Assembly (NCBI GenBank): GCA_016712315.1
Contig: JADJRG010000013.1
Coordinates: 937,501 to 1,001,500 of the forward strand
Source of the DNA: Nannocystis sp.
Lineage (GTDB): Bacteria; Myxococcota_A; Polyangia; Nannocystales; Nannocystaceae
Length of the DNA stretch: 64,000 nt
Direction: 5' to 3'
Every line of letters begins with the position of its first letter. The first letter of the stretch is position 1. Below are positions 10,869 through 19,800 of this stretch, one piece after another. The position numbers and the translations under genes were made by a program. The notes beneath the pieces were generated by a model. It had not been told where the DNA came from. It was given only the letters and a program-made list of their open reading frames with translations, and ran no database searches.

Positions 10869-12260
10869 TCAAAAGAAGACGCGGTTGAGCGCCTCGGAGA
10901 TCGTCGACGCATAGACGATCTCCAGCCCTTGCGGCCGCGGCAGCTTGCTCGCCCCTTTGGGCCCCGGCGCGATCAAGACCTTCGAGAACCCCAGCCGCCC
11001 CGCCTCGACCACTCGGGCCTCCGCGCGCGGCACCTGCCGCAGCTCCCCCGTCAGCCCGACCTCCGCTAGCGCCACCAGGCCTGCCGGCAGCGCCTTCCGT
11101 TGGTGGCTCGAGGCGATCGCCAACAGCACCGCCAGGTCGCTCGCAGGCTCGCTCAGCCGCACGCCGCCGACCACGTTGATAAAGACGTCCTGGTCGAGCA
11201 CGCACTGCCCGCCGTGGCGATCGAGCACCGCCAGCAGCATCGCCACCCGCGACGGGTCCACCCCCACGCAGGTCCGCCGCGGGTTGCCGAACGACGACGC
11301 CAACAGCGCCTGCACCTCCAGCAGCAGCGGCCGCGACCCTTCCATGCTCGCGGTGATGCACGAGCCCACCGCCCCTTGCTGACGCTCCGCCAAGAACGCC
11401 TCGGAAGGGTTCGCGATCTCGCGCAGCCCGTTCCCGCGCATCTCGAACACCCCTAGCTCTTGCGTCGAGCCGAAGCGGTTCTTCGTCGCCCGCAGCAGCC
11501 GCGTCGCGTGGTCGTCGTCGCCTTCAAAAGACAGCACCGCGTCGACCAAGTGCTCGAGCAGCCGAGGCCCCGCCAGCTGCCCGTCCTTGGTCACATGGCC
11601 GACCACCACCACCGGCACCGAGTGTTGCTTCGCGAACGAGATGAGCTGCGCGATCACCGTGCGGATCTGCGTAATATTTCCGGGCAGCCCCTCCGCGTCG
11701 GCCGCGTAGATCGTCTGCACCGAGTCGACGAAGAGCGCCGCCAGCCCCCCTGCCCGCTCGTTCGCCGCCGCGATGATCGCCTCCACCCGCGTATCCGCCA
11801 ACAGCAGCAGGTTCGGGTGCGCCGCCCCCAGCCGGCCCGCGCGGCCCGCCACCTGCGCCACCGACTCCTCGCCGGACGCGTACAGCACCACACCTGACCT
11901 TCGGGCCAGCCCCGCGCTCGCCTGTAAGAGCAGCGTCGACTTGCCGATCCCCGGGGGTCCGCCCAGCAGCACCACCGAGCCTGGCACCAGCCCGCCGCCG
12001 AGCACACGATCGACCTCAGCCAGCCCGCAAGGCCGCCGCGGCGCCTGGTCCACCTCGGTCTGCGCCGTCGTCGACGCGATCACCCGCGGCGCCGCGCTGG
12101 GGTTCGACCCCAGCACCACCCGCTCTGGCGGTCCAGCCGCGGTCTCCTCCTCGATCGACCCCCACGCCTCGCAGGTCGGGCAGCGCCCGTACCACCCGCC
12201 GACGATCGCCTCACACGCCCGGCACACCCAGCGCGAGGCCGCCTTCTTCGCCTTCGCCAT
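10869..12260 (-). CDS. radA: DNA repair protein RadA/Sms
   Basis: RadA is a RecA-like branch-migration helicase that assists recombinational repair. The 463-residue protein (E. coli RadA has 460) has the N-terminal zinc ribbon (CRACEAIVGGWYGRCPTC), Walker A in LGGPPGIGKSTLLLQ, ASGEES, the FVDSVQTIY Walker B region, the diagnostic KNRFGSTQELGVFEM motif, and a C-terminal Lon-protease-like domain. Its start lies just downstream of the outer-membrane protein gene at 12278, 17 bases away on the same strand. Confidence 0.96.
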   Translation of the reverse strand: MAKAKKAASRWVCRACEAIVGGWYGRCPTCEAWGSIEEETAAGPPERVVLGSNPSAAPRVIASTTAQTEVDQAPRRPCGLAEVDRVLGGGLVPGSVVLLGGPPGIGKSTLLLQASAGLARRSGVVLYASGEESVAQVAGRAGRLGAAHPNLLLLADTRVEAIIAAANERAGGLAALFVDSVQTIYAADAEGLPGNITQIRTVIAQLISFAKQHSVPVVVVGHVTKDGQLAGPRLLEHLVDAVLSFEGDDDHATRLLRATKNRFGSTQELGVFEMRGNGLREIANPSEAFLAERQQGAVGSCITASMEGSRPLLLEVQALLASSFGNPRRTCVGVDPSRVAMLLAVLDRHGGQCVLDQDVFINVVGGVRLSEPASDLAVLLAIASSHQRKALPAGLVALAEVGLTGELRQVPRAEARVVEAGRLGFSKVLIAPGPKGASKLPRPQGLEIVYASTISEALNRVFF

Positions 12261-12277
12261 AGGACCGATCGCGCCGG

Positions 12278-14428
12278 TTAGAAGCGGATCCCCACCTGCG
12301 CCTGCACCGTCTGCACCGCCTTGGCGTCGCCGTCATTGAGCGGGACGTAGGAGTCGGTCTGGTAGATGTTCAGCGGCCGGTCGAAGCCGCCGAACGGGAA
12401 GAGCACGCCGTACTGGAGCTGCACGAAGATCGGCTCGCGCGTGTCGTGGTAGCGCAGCGCCGCGTCGATCTCGAGGCCCCACGAGTACTTGCCACCAAAA
12501 GTCGCTTGCCGCTGGTGCGCGAGCGCGTACTGCACGTCGAGGCGCCCCGACATGTTGTTGTTGAGGAAGTAGAACGCCGCCCAAGGCCGGAAGTACGCCG
12601 CGTTCGCGGTCGTGCCCATCACCTCGCGGAAGAGCAGCAGGTCCTGCTGATACGCCGGGTTGAAGCGGAAGCCCGACAGGTACTTGTTGCCCGCGGTGCG
12701 CAGCGGATCTTGCGGGTTACTGTTCGGCCCGTTGGTGTCATCGCCGGAGGAGAAGCCCTGGTCGAAGCCGATGTGGAAGCGGTCCTTAAAGACCCCGTAC
12801 TTGAACTCGAGCGCGTAGCCGAGCTGAAGCATCCACTGCTTGGAAAGGTCCGCCGTCGACACGTCCTCGAGCACCACGCCGTCGCTCGGGCCGCGGCTCA
12901 GGTCGCGCTCGTTGAAGCGGCCGATCACCCCAGCCGCCTCCATCTCCACGCGCAACGTCCGCCAGTTGACCCGCAGCCACAGGTCTGGGGTGATCACCAG
13001 CGCGCGCCGTTGGATCAGCAGGTTCGTGTAGTTTTGCGCCGCGCTGTCGCCGACGCTGTCGCTCGCGCCGTTGCCGAGCGCCGAGCCTTGGCGGCCGAGG
13101 CCGTCGTCGCGGCTCTCGTCGCTCCACGTCGGGTTCGTGCCGAGGCCGTCGCCGAGGCCGGGCGATCCGGTCACTCGGTCGAGCGCCTGGTAGCGGATCC
13201 ACGCGATCGCCCCGTAGTTGAACACCGGCTCCCCCAGCGACAGCTTGCGGCGCAGCATGCTCGGGTCGTCGCGGCGCAGCAGCGAGATCCGCCACTGGTA
13301 CACGTTGTCGAACTTCTCCGCGCTGAAGTCCTGGCCGACCGTGTTCCCCGACGCCCACTTCGGCCCGAAGAGCTGCGAGGTCGTCGGCCCCGACGCGGCC
13401 CAGTCCCAGCTCGCCTCGAGCGTGTGCGTGCGGCGGCGGTCCTTGCCGAAGTCGTAGCCGAGGCGCAGCGAGTCGATCGAGTCGCCGAAGTCCATATCCA
13501 ACATCCGCACGATGTCGGACGCGTCGCCGCGGTGGTAGCCGTTGCCGTCGTTGGCGACCACGCCCATGCCCCAGTGGTGGGGCATCCGCCCGAATTTCAG
13601 GTCGAGCCCCCAACCGAAGCGGATATGACCCCACGCCCGCTTCACCGTGATGCTGTCTTGCCACGAATTCCGGCCGTCGCTCGGCGGCATCTGCGTGCGC
13701 GTATACAGGTCGATCGGCGCCCACGGGTTCTCGCCGAGGAACGAGTCTGGCGTCGACCCGAGCACGATGTTGTCCAGCACATCGATCGTCGTGTGCACCT
13801 TCACCGTATCGGTGATGTGCAGCGTCGGCTCGAGGCGCAGGCGCATGTTGGCGCTCGCCGCCCCGTTGCGCCGGTTGCAGCGCTTCAGCGCCTTCGCTTG
13901 GTTCACGCCCCGCTGCTCGGTCAGGTAGCCGAAGCACTGCGCGTCGTTGTACGGCAGCCCCCCTTGCAGCACCGGGTTGCCCTCCGCGTCGGTCTGCGAC
14001 TGCGTCGACGGCGGCGGAGAAAATTTATTGTCGATATCCCCGCCCGACGCCGCTGAAGGCTGCCCCAGGCCCATATCGAGGCGGTGGAAATAGTCGCCTC
14101 GCATACGCATGTAGCCGCGCATCTCGAAGATCTGGAGGCGCCGGAGCCCCTTCGGCTGCGCCGGCACCGGGTCGATCGGCAGCAGCGCTTGTTTGTCCTT
14201 CGGCGCCGCCTCCGCGGGGCCTTCCTTCTTGTCCTTGCCGCCTGGACCGCCGGGGCCGGCGCCGCCCGGCATACCGCCAGCCATACCGCCGCCCGGCATA
14301 CCGCCCATCCCCATCCCTGGCTGCGCGTGCGCGCTGACGGCGATAGAGAGGACCGCGAGGGCGGCGAAGGCGGGGACGAGGCGCAGGCGCCGGGGATACC
14401 GCGATCGCGGGTACATCAGGGCAGGCAT
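12278..14428 (-). CDS. Large outer-membrane beta-barrel-like protein
   Basis: This 716-residue protein has a signal peptide (LVPAFAALAVLSIAVSAHAQ) followed by a Gly/Met/Pro-rich segment of repeated G-G-M-P units (about residues 36-65), then a long body of alternating, aromatic-rich strands. It ends VQAQVGIRF, with the terminal Phe typical of barrel proteins inserted by the BAM machinery. Conserved-looking regions include MRMRGDYFHRLDMGL and FGRMPHHWGMGVV. From memory it resembles an uncharacterised myxobacterial family (TIGR04551), not verified. The start may be at 14428 or at the Met four codons later. Transport cargo unknown. Confidence 0.72.
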   Translation of the reverse strand: MPALMYPRSRYPRRLRLVPAFAALAVLSIAVSAHAQPGMGMGGMPGGGMAGGMPGGAGPGGPGGKDKKEGPAEAAPKDKQALLPIDPVPAQPKGLRRLQIFEMRGYMRMRGDYFHRLDMGLGQPSAASGGDIDNKFSPPPSTQSQTDAEGNPVLQGGLPYNDAQCFGYLTEQRGVNQAKALKRCNRRNGAASANMRLRLEPTLHITDTVKVHTTIDVLDNIVLGSTPDSFLGENPWAPIDLYTRTQMPPSDGRNSWQDSITVKRAWGHIRFGWGLDLKFGRMPHHWGMGVVANDGNGYHRGDASDIVRMLDMDFGDSIDSLRLGYDFGKDRRRTHTLEASWDWAASGPTTSQLFGPKWASGNTVGQDFSAEKFDNVYQWRISLLRRDDPSMLRRKLSLGEPVFNYGAIAWIRYQALDRVTGSPGLGDGLGTNPTWSDESRDDGLGRQGSALGNGASDSVGDSAAQNYTNLLIQRRALVITPDLWLRVNWRTLRVEMEAAGVIGRFNERDLSRGPSDGVVLEDVSTADLSKQWMLQLGYALEFKYGVFKDRFHIGFDQGFSSGDDTNGPNSNPQDPLRTAGNKYLSGFRFNPAYQQDLLLFREVMGTTANAAYFRPWAAFYFLNNNMSGRLDVQYALAHQRQATFGGKYSWGLEIDAALRYHDTREPIFVQLQYGVLFPFGGFDRPLNIYQTDSYVPLNDGDAKAVQTVQAQVGIRF

Positions 14429-14529
14429 CGAGGGCGCGCGACGCTAACAACCGCGCATCGGGGCGTCAACCACAGCGCCCTAGTTTCCCGCGCCACAACG
14501 AGGGCCGCGCGTGCTGGCCATCACAGCCG

Positions 14530-15315
14530 CTAACGCAGCGCCTCGGGCGGCGGGATCGTGCACGAATACCCCCGCGCTCGCAGCTCTTCCAGCACCCGCT
14601 CGAGCCCGCGGGGGCTCAGCGGCTCGCCCGCGTCGTCGCGGATCCCTTGGTGCATCACGAAGATCGCCCCCGGAGCGAGCTTCGCGAGCAGCCGCCCGGC
14701 CACCCGCTCTGGATCGAAGCCTCGCACCCCGTCGAAGCCGCGGACGCTCCACGCGACCAAGCGCATGCCGAGGCGATCGAGCTGCGGGTGCAAGAGCGGG
14801 CTCTTGATCCCCACGGGCGCCCGAAACAGCGTCGGCGTCGCCCCTGTCGCCTGCGCCACCGCCGCGTTGCACGCGCTCAGCTCGCGCCGCAGCGCCGCAG
14901 CGCCGTAGCACCAAAACCACCCTGCGGGGTGCGTCTGCGTGTGATTTTGGACGCTATGGCCTCGCGCCGCCATCGCCGCTGCCCACTCTGGGTGGCGGAC
15001 TACCAGCTCTCCTTTCACAAAAAAAGTCACGCGAGCGGCGTAGCGATCGAGCAAGTCGAGGAAGATCGGCGTATCCACAGGGTCGGGCCCGTCATCGATC
15101 GTCAGCCAGATCTCCGGCTTCTCGGTCTCGAAGCGGGTCACCACCGGCCCTAACCAGCCTAAGCGCGGCATAAACACCGGCAGCAGCACCGCCGCGTGCA
15201 CCAGCCCGACGATCGCCAGCGCCAAGGTCCACGACCAGCTCCACGCCGCCGCGATCAGCAGCGGCGACGCCGCCGCGAACCCCAGGATCAACCCACGCTG
15301 GCAAGAGGACGCCAT
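14530..15315 (-). CDS. Membrane-anchored polysaccharide deacetylase (NodB domain)
   Basis: The 261-residue protein has two N-terminal membrane helices (about residues 8-45) and a carbohydrate esterase family 4 domain. The motifs are LTIDDGPD (motif 1, catalytic base and metal Asp), HSVQNHTQTH (motif 2, metal His pair), LFRAPVG (motif 3) and a C-terminal VMHQG (motif 5). Such enzymes remove acetyl groups from N-acetylated sugars in peptidoglycan, chitin-like or capsular polymers; the substrate is not clear. Start 15315 was chosen over an upstream in-frame start at 15435 because the extra stretch is low complexity and overlaps the divergent deaminase gene. Confidence 0.87.
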   Translation of the reverse strand: MASSCQRGLILGFAAASPLLIAAAWSWSWTLALAIVGLVHAAVLLPVFMPRLGWLGPVVTRFETEKPEIWLTIDDGPDPVDTPIFLDLLDRYAARVTFFVKGELVVRHPEWAAAMAARGHSVQNHTQTHPAGWFWCYGAAALRRELSACNAAVAQATGATPTLFRAPVGIKSPLLHPQLDRLGMRLVAWSVRGFDGVRGFDPERVAGRLLAKLAPGAIFVMHQGIRDDAGEPLSPRGLERVLEELRARGYSCTIPPPEALR

Positions 15316-15380
15316 AGCCCCGCCGCCCCACTCTACCGCGGATCGTCCCCGCGTCTTTGAGCTTGCCGCCGCGCCCTGCC

Positions 15381-15396
15381 CCCGATCATCATCGGG
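15381..15396. promoter_or_regulatory. Short perfect inverted repeat upstream of deaminase gene
   Basis: CCCGAT and ATCGGG are separated by CATC, ending 24 bases before the deaminase ATG in the 105-base divergent intergenic region. It could be an operator or a small leader hairpin; at six base pairs it may also be chance. Confidence 0.3.
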
Positions 15397-15420
15397 CGCG
15401 AGCAGATCCCGAAGATCCCA

Positions 15421-15894
15421 ATGAAGGCCAAGCACCTCGCGATCCGGATCGAGCAGTGTCTCACCCTCTCGCGCGCGAGCAACTGCCCGCGCCGCAAGTT
15501 CGGCGCCCTCCTCCTCGACCCCACGCGCAACGTCGTCCTCATGGACGGCTACAACGGCGGACCTCGCGGCGGCGGCGAGCTATGCGGCGGCGAGATCTGC
15601 CTCCGCGACCAAGAGCACGTCATCAGCGGCACCCGCATGGAGATCGGCTGCCACCACGCCGAGATGAACGTCATCTGCAACGCGGCCGCCAGCGGCGTCG
15701 CCACCAGAGGCGCCTGGATCATCGTCACCGGCGAGCCGTGTGTGCTCTGCGCCAAGCTGATCCACCACGCCGGGATCGCCCGCGTGATCGTCGTTGAAGG
15801 CGGCTACGCCGGCGAGAACGGCCTCAGCTACCTGCGCCGCCACGGCATCGAGGTCGAGAGCACCGACGGCCCCCAGGACCACCGCCGCCCCTGA
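15421..15894 (+). CDS. dCMP/cytidine deaminase-family protein
   Basis: This 157-residue zinc-dependent deaminase has the two signature motifs of the family: HHAEMN, giving the zinc-ligand His and the catalytic Glu, and EPCVLCAKLIHHAG with the two zinc-ligand Cys. The NCPRRKFGALLLD start and the long insertion before HAE resemble deoxycytidylate deaminases (ComEB type), which make dUMP from dCMP for thymidylate synthesis. Substrate assignment within the superfamily is inference. It is divergent from the deacetylase gene and its stop is only 3 bases from the convergent selA stop. Confidence 0.87.
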   Translation: MKAKHLAIRIEQCLTLSRASNCPRRKFGALLLDPTRNVVLMDGYNGGPRGGGELCGGEICLRDQEHVISGTRMEIGCHHAEMNVICNAAASGVATRGAWIIVTGEPCVLCAKLIHHAGIARVIVVEGGYAGENGLSYLRRHGIEVESTDGPQDHRRP

Positions 15895-15897
15895 TCC

Positions 15898-17304
15898 TCA
15901 TCGCTGGCGCTCAGCGCCGTCGTCGCCGAGCGCCGCGCGCAGCGCCGCCAACAGCGCCGCGTCCTCTGCCGCGGGCACCGACCGCAGATCCAAGATCAGC
16001 GCTCCCTCATGCACCCGCCCGATCACCGGCGGCTCACCGCAGCGCAAGCGCGCCGCCAGGCGATCGGGCGAGGCCCCGGCCGGCGCGACCAAGCCCACCC
16101 CCTCGAGCGTCTCCCCCGGCAGCGAACCACCACCGATCGTCGCCGTCGTCGCCCGTACGCACGACTCCGGCCACCCCAACGCCGCCGCGAGCGCCCCAGC
16201 CCGAGCGCGGAGGCCCGCCACGCTCGCCGCAGCGAGGTGGTGCAGCGGCAGCTCTGGCGGCCCCTCGAGCGCGTGCGCGACCGCGGTCGCGTGCAACGCC
16301 GCGATCGTCGTCTTGTCGGGGCGCAGCGCCCTGGCCAACGGGTGCCGACGACAGCGCTCGACCAGCGCCGCCGCGCCGACGATAAGCCCCGCCTGCGGCC
16401 CACCCAGCAGCTTATCGCCGCTGCACGTGATCAGATCCGCGCCAGCCGCCACGTAGTCATGGATCGTCGGCTCCTCCGCCCCCGGCGCCCCGCCCAGCGA
16501 CCCCGACCCAAGATCGGCGATCAGCGGCGCCCCGCGGGCCTTCGCCAGCCCTGCGAGCGACGCCAACGCCACCTGGTGGACAAAACCGTCCTGCCGAAAA
16601 TTGCTTAAATGCACCCACAGCAGCGCGGAGGCGGGCGCTGTCATGCCCGGGGCCTGGCCGAGCAGCGCCGCCTCATAGTCCGCCAAGTGCGTGCGGTTGG
16701 TGCTACCGACCTCCCACACCCGGGTCCCCCCGGCCGCCGCCATCTCCGCGATCCGAAAGCCGTCACCGATCTCCACCATCTGTCCCCTGGAGATCACCAC
16801 CCCACCTGGCCCGCCCAGCGCCGTGCAGGCGAGCAGCAGCGCCGCCGCCCCGTTGTTGACCACCAGCGCGGGCGCCCCCAGCAGCAGCTCTAACAGCGCC
16901 ACGAGGTGCCGCTGGCGGGAGCTACGGCGGCCGCTCGTGAGCTCCAGCTCGAGGTCACAACACCCCGCCGCCGCGCTCATCGCCGCGATCGCCGCGGCCG
17001 ACAGCGGCGCCCGCCCCAAGTTCGTGTGCAGCAGCACTCCGGTCGCGTTGATCACCCGCCGCGGCCGCGGCGTCAGCAGCGCCGCGAGCTGCGCCCGCAC
17101 CGACTCCGCCAACGCCGCGGCGTCCGGCGAGGCCACCGCCGTCCCCGCGAGCGAGCGCTCGCGCAGCCGCGCCACCTCGGCCTGCACCAGCGCCCGCTTG
17201 ATCCGCCGCGCCACCGGCGAGGCGACCAGCGGCGCGGCCGCCAGCACGTGGTCCACCCGTGGCAACCTGGCCAATCGGCCAGCACCGCTCACAGCCCCCT
17301 CCAC
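15898..17304 (-). CDS. selA: L-seryl-tRNA(Sec) selenium transferase
   Basis: SelA is a PLP enzyme that converts Ser-tRNA(Sec) to Sec-tRNA(Sec) using selenophosphate. The 468-residue sequence has INATGVLLHTNLGRAPLS, the TSGRRSSR region, LWVHLSNFRQDGF, LIADLGSGSL, and the PLP-lysine motif CSGDKLLGGPQAG. The length matches E. coli SelA (463). It overlaps the FHA gene by 16 bases and follows comEC and the FHA gene on the minus strand, so it is probably co-transcribed with them. Together with selD (23796) and selB (28676) it indicates an active selenocysteine pathway. Confidence 0.95.
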   Translation of the reverse strand: MEGAVSGAGRLARLPRVDHVLAAAPLVASPVARRIKRALVQAEVARLRERSLAGTAVASPDAAALAESVRAQLAALLTPRPRRVINATGVLLHTNLGRAPLSAAAIAAMSAAAGCCDLELELTSGRRSSRQRHLVALLELLLGAPALVVNNGAAALLLACTALGGPGGVVISRGQMVEIGDGFRIAEMAAAGGTRVWEVGSTNRTHLADYEAALLGQAPGMTAPASALLWVHLSNFRQDGFVHQVALASLAGLAKARGAPLIADLGSGSLGGAPGAEEPTIHDYVAAGADLITCSGDKLLGGPQAGLIVGAAALVERCRRHPLARALRPDKTTIAALHATAVAHALEGPPELPLHHLAAASVAGLRARAGALAAALGWPESCVRATTATIGGGSLPGETLEGVGLVAPAGASPDRLAARLRCGEPPVIGRVHEGALILDLRSVPAAEDAALLAALRAALGDDGAERQR

Positions 17305-17771
17305 AGCAGCGCGATCACGACCCCGAGCAGCAGCGCGGTCGCCAGCAGCGGCAGGCGCAGGCTCACCTCCGCCGCCGACGCCGCCCGGTCAGCCCCGCGG
17401 GTGACCGTCGACTCCCCCGCGCGGCGCAGCGCCTGCAGCACCAGAGCGCCCGGGTGATACGCCTCAAAAATCGCGCCTCCGACCTGCAAGACCGACCCAT
17501 GGGTCAACACGCGCCGCCCGACCACGCGCTCCCCATCGATCATCACCCCGTTCTTGCTACCCAGATCCTCGACCTCGATCCCGTCGTCGCTCACGCGCAG
17601 CAGCGCGTGGCGCCGCGAGATGTCGGGGTGATCCAAGAGGAGCGTCGCGCCCGCCTCGCGGCCGATCAAGTGCTCGCCGAGCGGTAACGCGACCACCCTC
17701 TCGCCCCCTGGCCCTGCGGTCTGCCGGAGGTAGGGCGTGATCTCGCGCAAGGGCGTGCTCTCGCGGCTCAT
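17289..17771 (-). CDS. FHA-domain protein with C-terminal membrane helix
   Basis: The 160-residue protein carries a forkhead-associated domain (about residues 20-110): LIGRE, DISRRHALLRV and EDLGSKNGVMIDG hold the conserved Gly-Arg, Ser-x-x-His and Asn-Gly positions that read phosphothreonine. The last 20 residues (LPLLATALLLGVVIALLW) form a tail-anchor-like helix. FHA proteins are common partners of Hanks-type kinases, which myxobacteria have in large numbers. It lies 22 bases after comEC and overlaps selA by 16 bases, which suggests translational coupling to selA without explaining why. Confidence 0.87.
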   Translation of the reverse strand: MSRESTPLREITPYLRQTAGPGGERVVALPLGEHLIGREAGATLLLDHPDISRRHALLRVSDDGIEVEDLGSKNGVMIDGERVVGRRVLTHGSVLQVGGAIFEAYHPGALVLQALRRAGESTVTRGADRAASAAEVSLRLPLLATALLLGVVIALLWRGL

Positions 17772-17793
17772 CGTCGTCGCCGCGACTGTGGCA

Positions 17794-19662
17794 TCACCGA
17801 GCGCCGCTCGCCAAGCGCCGCCACCCGCCCTTCCCCCAGCACTCTACGGCCTCTGGATCGCCGCCGCCGCCGCCGCGGGCCACCCCCACGTCCCCACCAA
17901 ACGCCGCCAAACACGCCTTGATAGCTGCTTTGGGCGCGTCTCGCCGGGCCGGCCACTGACAACGCTCCGCCGGACCGCCCATCCGCCCACGTCGGGCCAA
18001 CGAGCGCCGAAGCCGCTGGATCTGCCCCCCGCTCACTGTGCCCGCCTCGATCTCCAGCACATCCGGCGCCCCGAGCACATCCAGCACCGCGACCAACCAC
18101 CCAGAAGAGATCCCCGGCTCCCGCACGCAGACCCCGCCGCCCCCGCGCGCCGACCCCGCCACGATCAACGTCGGCGCTCGGCTGCTGCCCACAGCCACCC
18201 AATCGCCCCCCAACCCCTGCCAATCGCCCCGGCCGGGCCAGCCGACCACGACCACCAGCGCACAAGCGAGCCACGGCGGCGACCACCGGCCGCGCAGCCG
18301 CGGGATCAACCCGCAGCCGACCAACACCAGCGCCAGACCCGCCACCACCCCAGGCGAGATCGGCGGCGCCCGCTCGGCGAGCGCCGCCACATCGAGCAAG
18401 ATCGCCCCACCCCAGGCGGCCGGCTCCAGCCCAGCCGGCCCCAGCCACGGCGACGCCAACGCCCCCACCATACCCAGCGGCAGCACCCACAGCGTGAACA
18501 CCGGCAGCGCCACCAGGTTGGTCACGACGCCGAGGATCGCCGCGCTCTCAAAGTGCCACAGGGCCACCGGCAGGGTCGTCCAGGTCACCCGCCAGCTCTG
18601 CGCCAGCACCCCACGGGGCGCGTCCGGGTGGACCAACGCGATCATCGCCGCCAGCGACAGATGGAGCCCAGGATCTGCCGCCCAGCGCGGCCACACCAGC
18701 AAGATCAACGCCGCCGTGCTCGCCAACACCGTCGGCCCGTGGTTTGGCCGCCCCAAGGCCCGCCCCAGGCCGGCGATCGCCAGCATGATCCCGGCCCGGA
18801 TCGCCGACGGCGCCCCACCGGTCAGCGCGACGTACAGCGCCACCGGAAGCAGCCCGAGCGCCGCGATCCACCCCGAATTCCAGCCCAGCGCCGCCGCCAG
18901 CCGCCCCAGCCACGCCTGCGCGAACGCCCCCGCGAGCGCCACATGCAGCCCGCTCACCGCTAAGAGGTGGCCGAGGCCCGCCTCGCGCAGCGCCTCACGC
19001 TCGCCCGGGGGCAAGGCCTTGGGCATACCGAGCACCGAAGCGACCACCAACCCGCCCTCCGGCCAGCCTCGGGTCACCGCCCAGCCCCACTCCCGCAGCT
19101 CTGCGACCCAGCGCAGATACCCCCTCTCACCCAGACCTGCGGGCACCACCGGCAGCTCACGAAACGCCGCCGAGGCCCCGCTGCGCGGATCATGCTCGTC
19201 GGCCCACGGCATCTCGGGCGCCGCCAGCGCCAACCGCAGCGCCGAAGCGGGCGCCAGCAGCAGATCTCCCGCCGCCCGCGGACAAAGCGAGGGGTCCGCG
19301 TCCAGCCGCCAGCGGATCTCCCCCTCTTCCCTACCCTCTGGCTCGACCACCAGCGCGCACCACGGCCCTGGCGAGCTCGCCCCGACGACGCGCAGCCCCA
19401 CCACGCCATCGCCGAGGATCGCCTCCTCTCCGCTCGTTTTAGCGCTTACCACCCCATACGCGAAGGACGCTGCGAGCACCGCGACCAGCGCCATCAGCGC
19501 ATGAACTCGTGGAGCCAAACCACGGCCGAAGAGGCGAATGAGCAGCGCTGACGCTGACACCAGCGCGGCGATGAACCCGGCCACCGGCCCGTGGCCGCCC
19601 GGAGAGAGCGTACCGAGGGAGATCCCCACGACCACGGCGAGCGCGAGCAAGAGCGAAGGCAT
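17794..19662 (-). CDS. ComEC/Rec2-type membrane channel protein, degenerate C-terminal domain
   Basis: ComEC forms the inner-membrane channel for DNA uptake. The 622-residue protein has N-terminal helices, a soluble OB-like part, and a polytopic competence domain with the diagnostic GHLLAVSGLHVALAGAFAQ and LTGGAPSAIRAGIMLAI segments. The final 150 residues stand where the metallo-beta-lactamase-like nuclease domain normally lies, but I see no HxHxDH metal motif there, so nuclease activity is probably absent. The Met at 19662 was chosen; the frame is open to 19926 but that part runs into the gene on the other strand. Confidence 0.83.
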   Translation of the reverse strand: MPSLLLALAVVVGISLGTLSPGGHGPVAGFIAALVSASALLIRLFGRGLAPRVHALMALVAVLAASFAYGVVSAKTSGEEAILGDGVVGLRVVGASSPGPWCALVVEPEGREEGEIRWRLDADPSLCPRAAGDLLLAPASALRLALAAPEMPWADEHDPRSGASAAFRELPVVPAGLGERGYLRWVAELREWGWAVTRGWPEGGLVVASVLGMPKALPPGEREALREAGLGHLLAVSGLHVALAGAFAQAWLGRLAAALGWNSGWIAALGLLPVALYVALTGGAPSAIRAGIMLAIAGLGRALGRPNHGPTVLASTAALILLVWPRWAADPGLHLSLAAMIALVHPDAPRGVLAQSWRVTWTTLPVALWHFESAAILGVVTNLVALPVFTLWVLPLGMVGALASPWLGPAGLEPAAWGGAILLDVAALAERAPPISPGVVAGLALVLVGCGLIPRLRGRWSPPWLACALVVVVGWPGRGDWQGLGGDWVAVGSSRAPTLIVAGSARGGGGVCVREPGISSGWLVAVLDVLGAPDVLEIEAGTVSGGQIQRLRRSLARRGRMGGPAERCQWPARRDAPKAAIKACLAAFGGDVGVARGGGGGDPEAVECWGKGGWRRLASGAR

Positions 19663-19760
19663 GTCCGCGACGTTCGGCCGCCGAGCCGCGGTATTGCGCG
19701 TCGCGCTCCGAAGGACCGCTCGAAAACGCACATCACCCGCAGCGTCGACACGCTGTGAAA

Positions 19761-19790
19761 TTGCCAGCGCCGCCCGGGCCGACCTACACT
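19761..19790 (+). promoter_or_regulatory. Sigma70-like promoter for the MXAN_5187-like gene
   Basis: TTGCCA (19761-19766) and TACACT (19785-19790) are 18 bases apart in an intergenic region between divergent genes. They match consensus at five and four of six positions. Transcription would begin near 19797, only a few bases before the GTG at 19801, implying a leaderless or nearly leaderless message. Confidence 0.45.
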
Positions 19791-19800
19791 CGTCGCAACC

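Noticed and set aside
12446..14056. Plus-strand open frame of about 536 codons opposite the outer-membrane protein gene
   Set aside because: No motifs and shadow composition; the minus-strand product has a signal peptide and barrel-type C-terminus.
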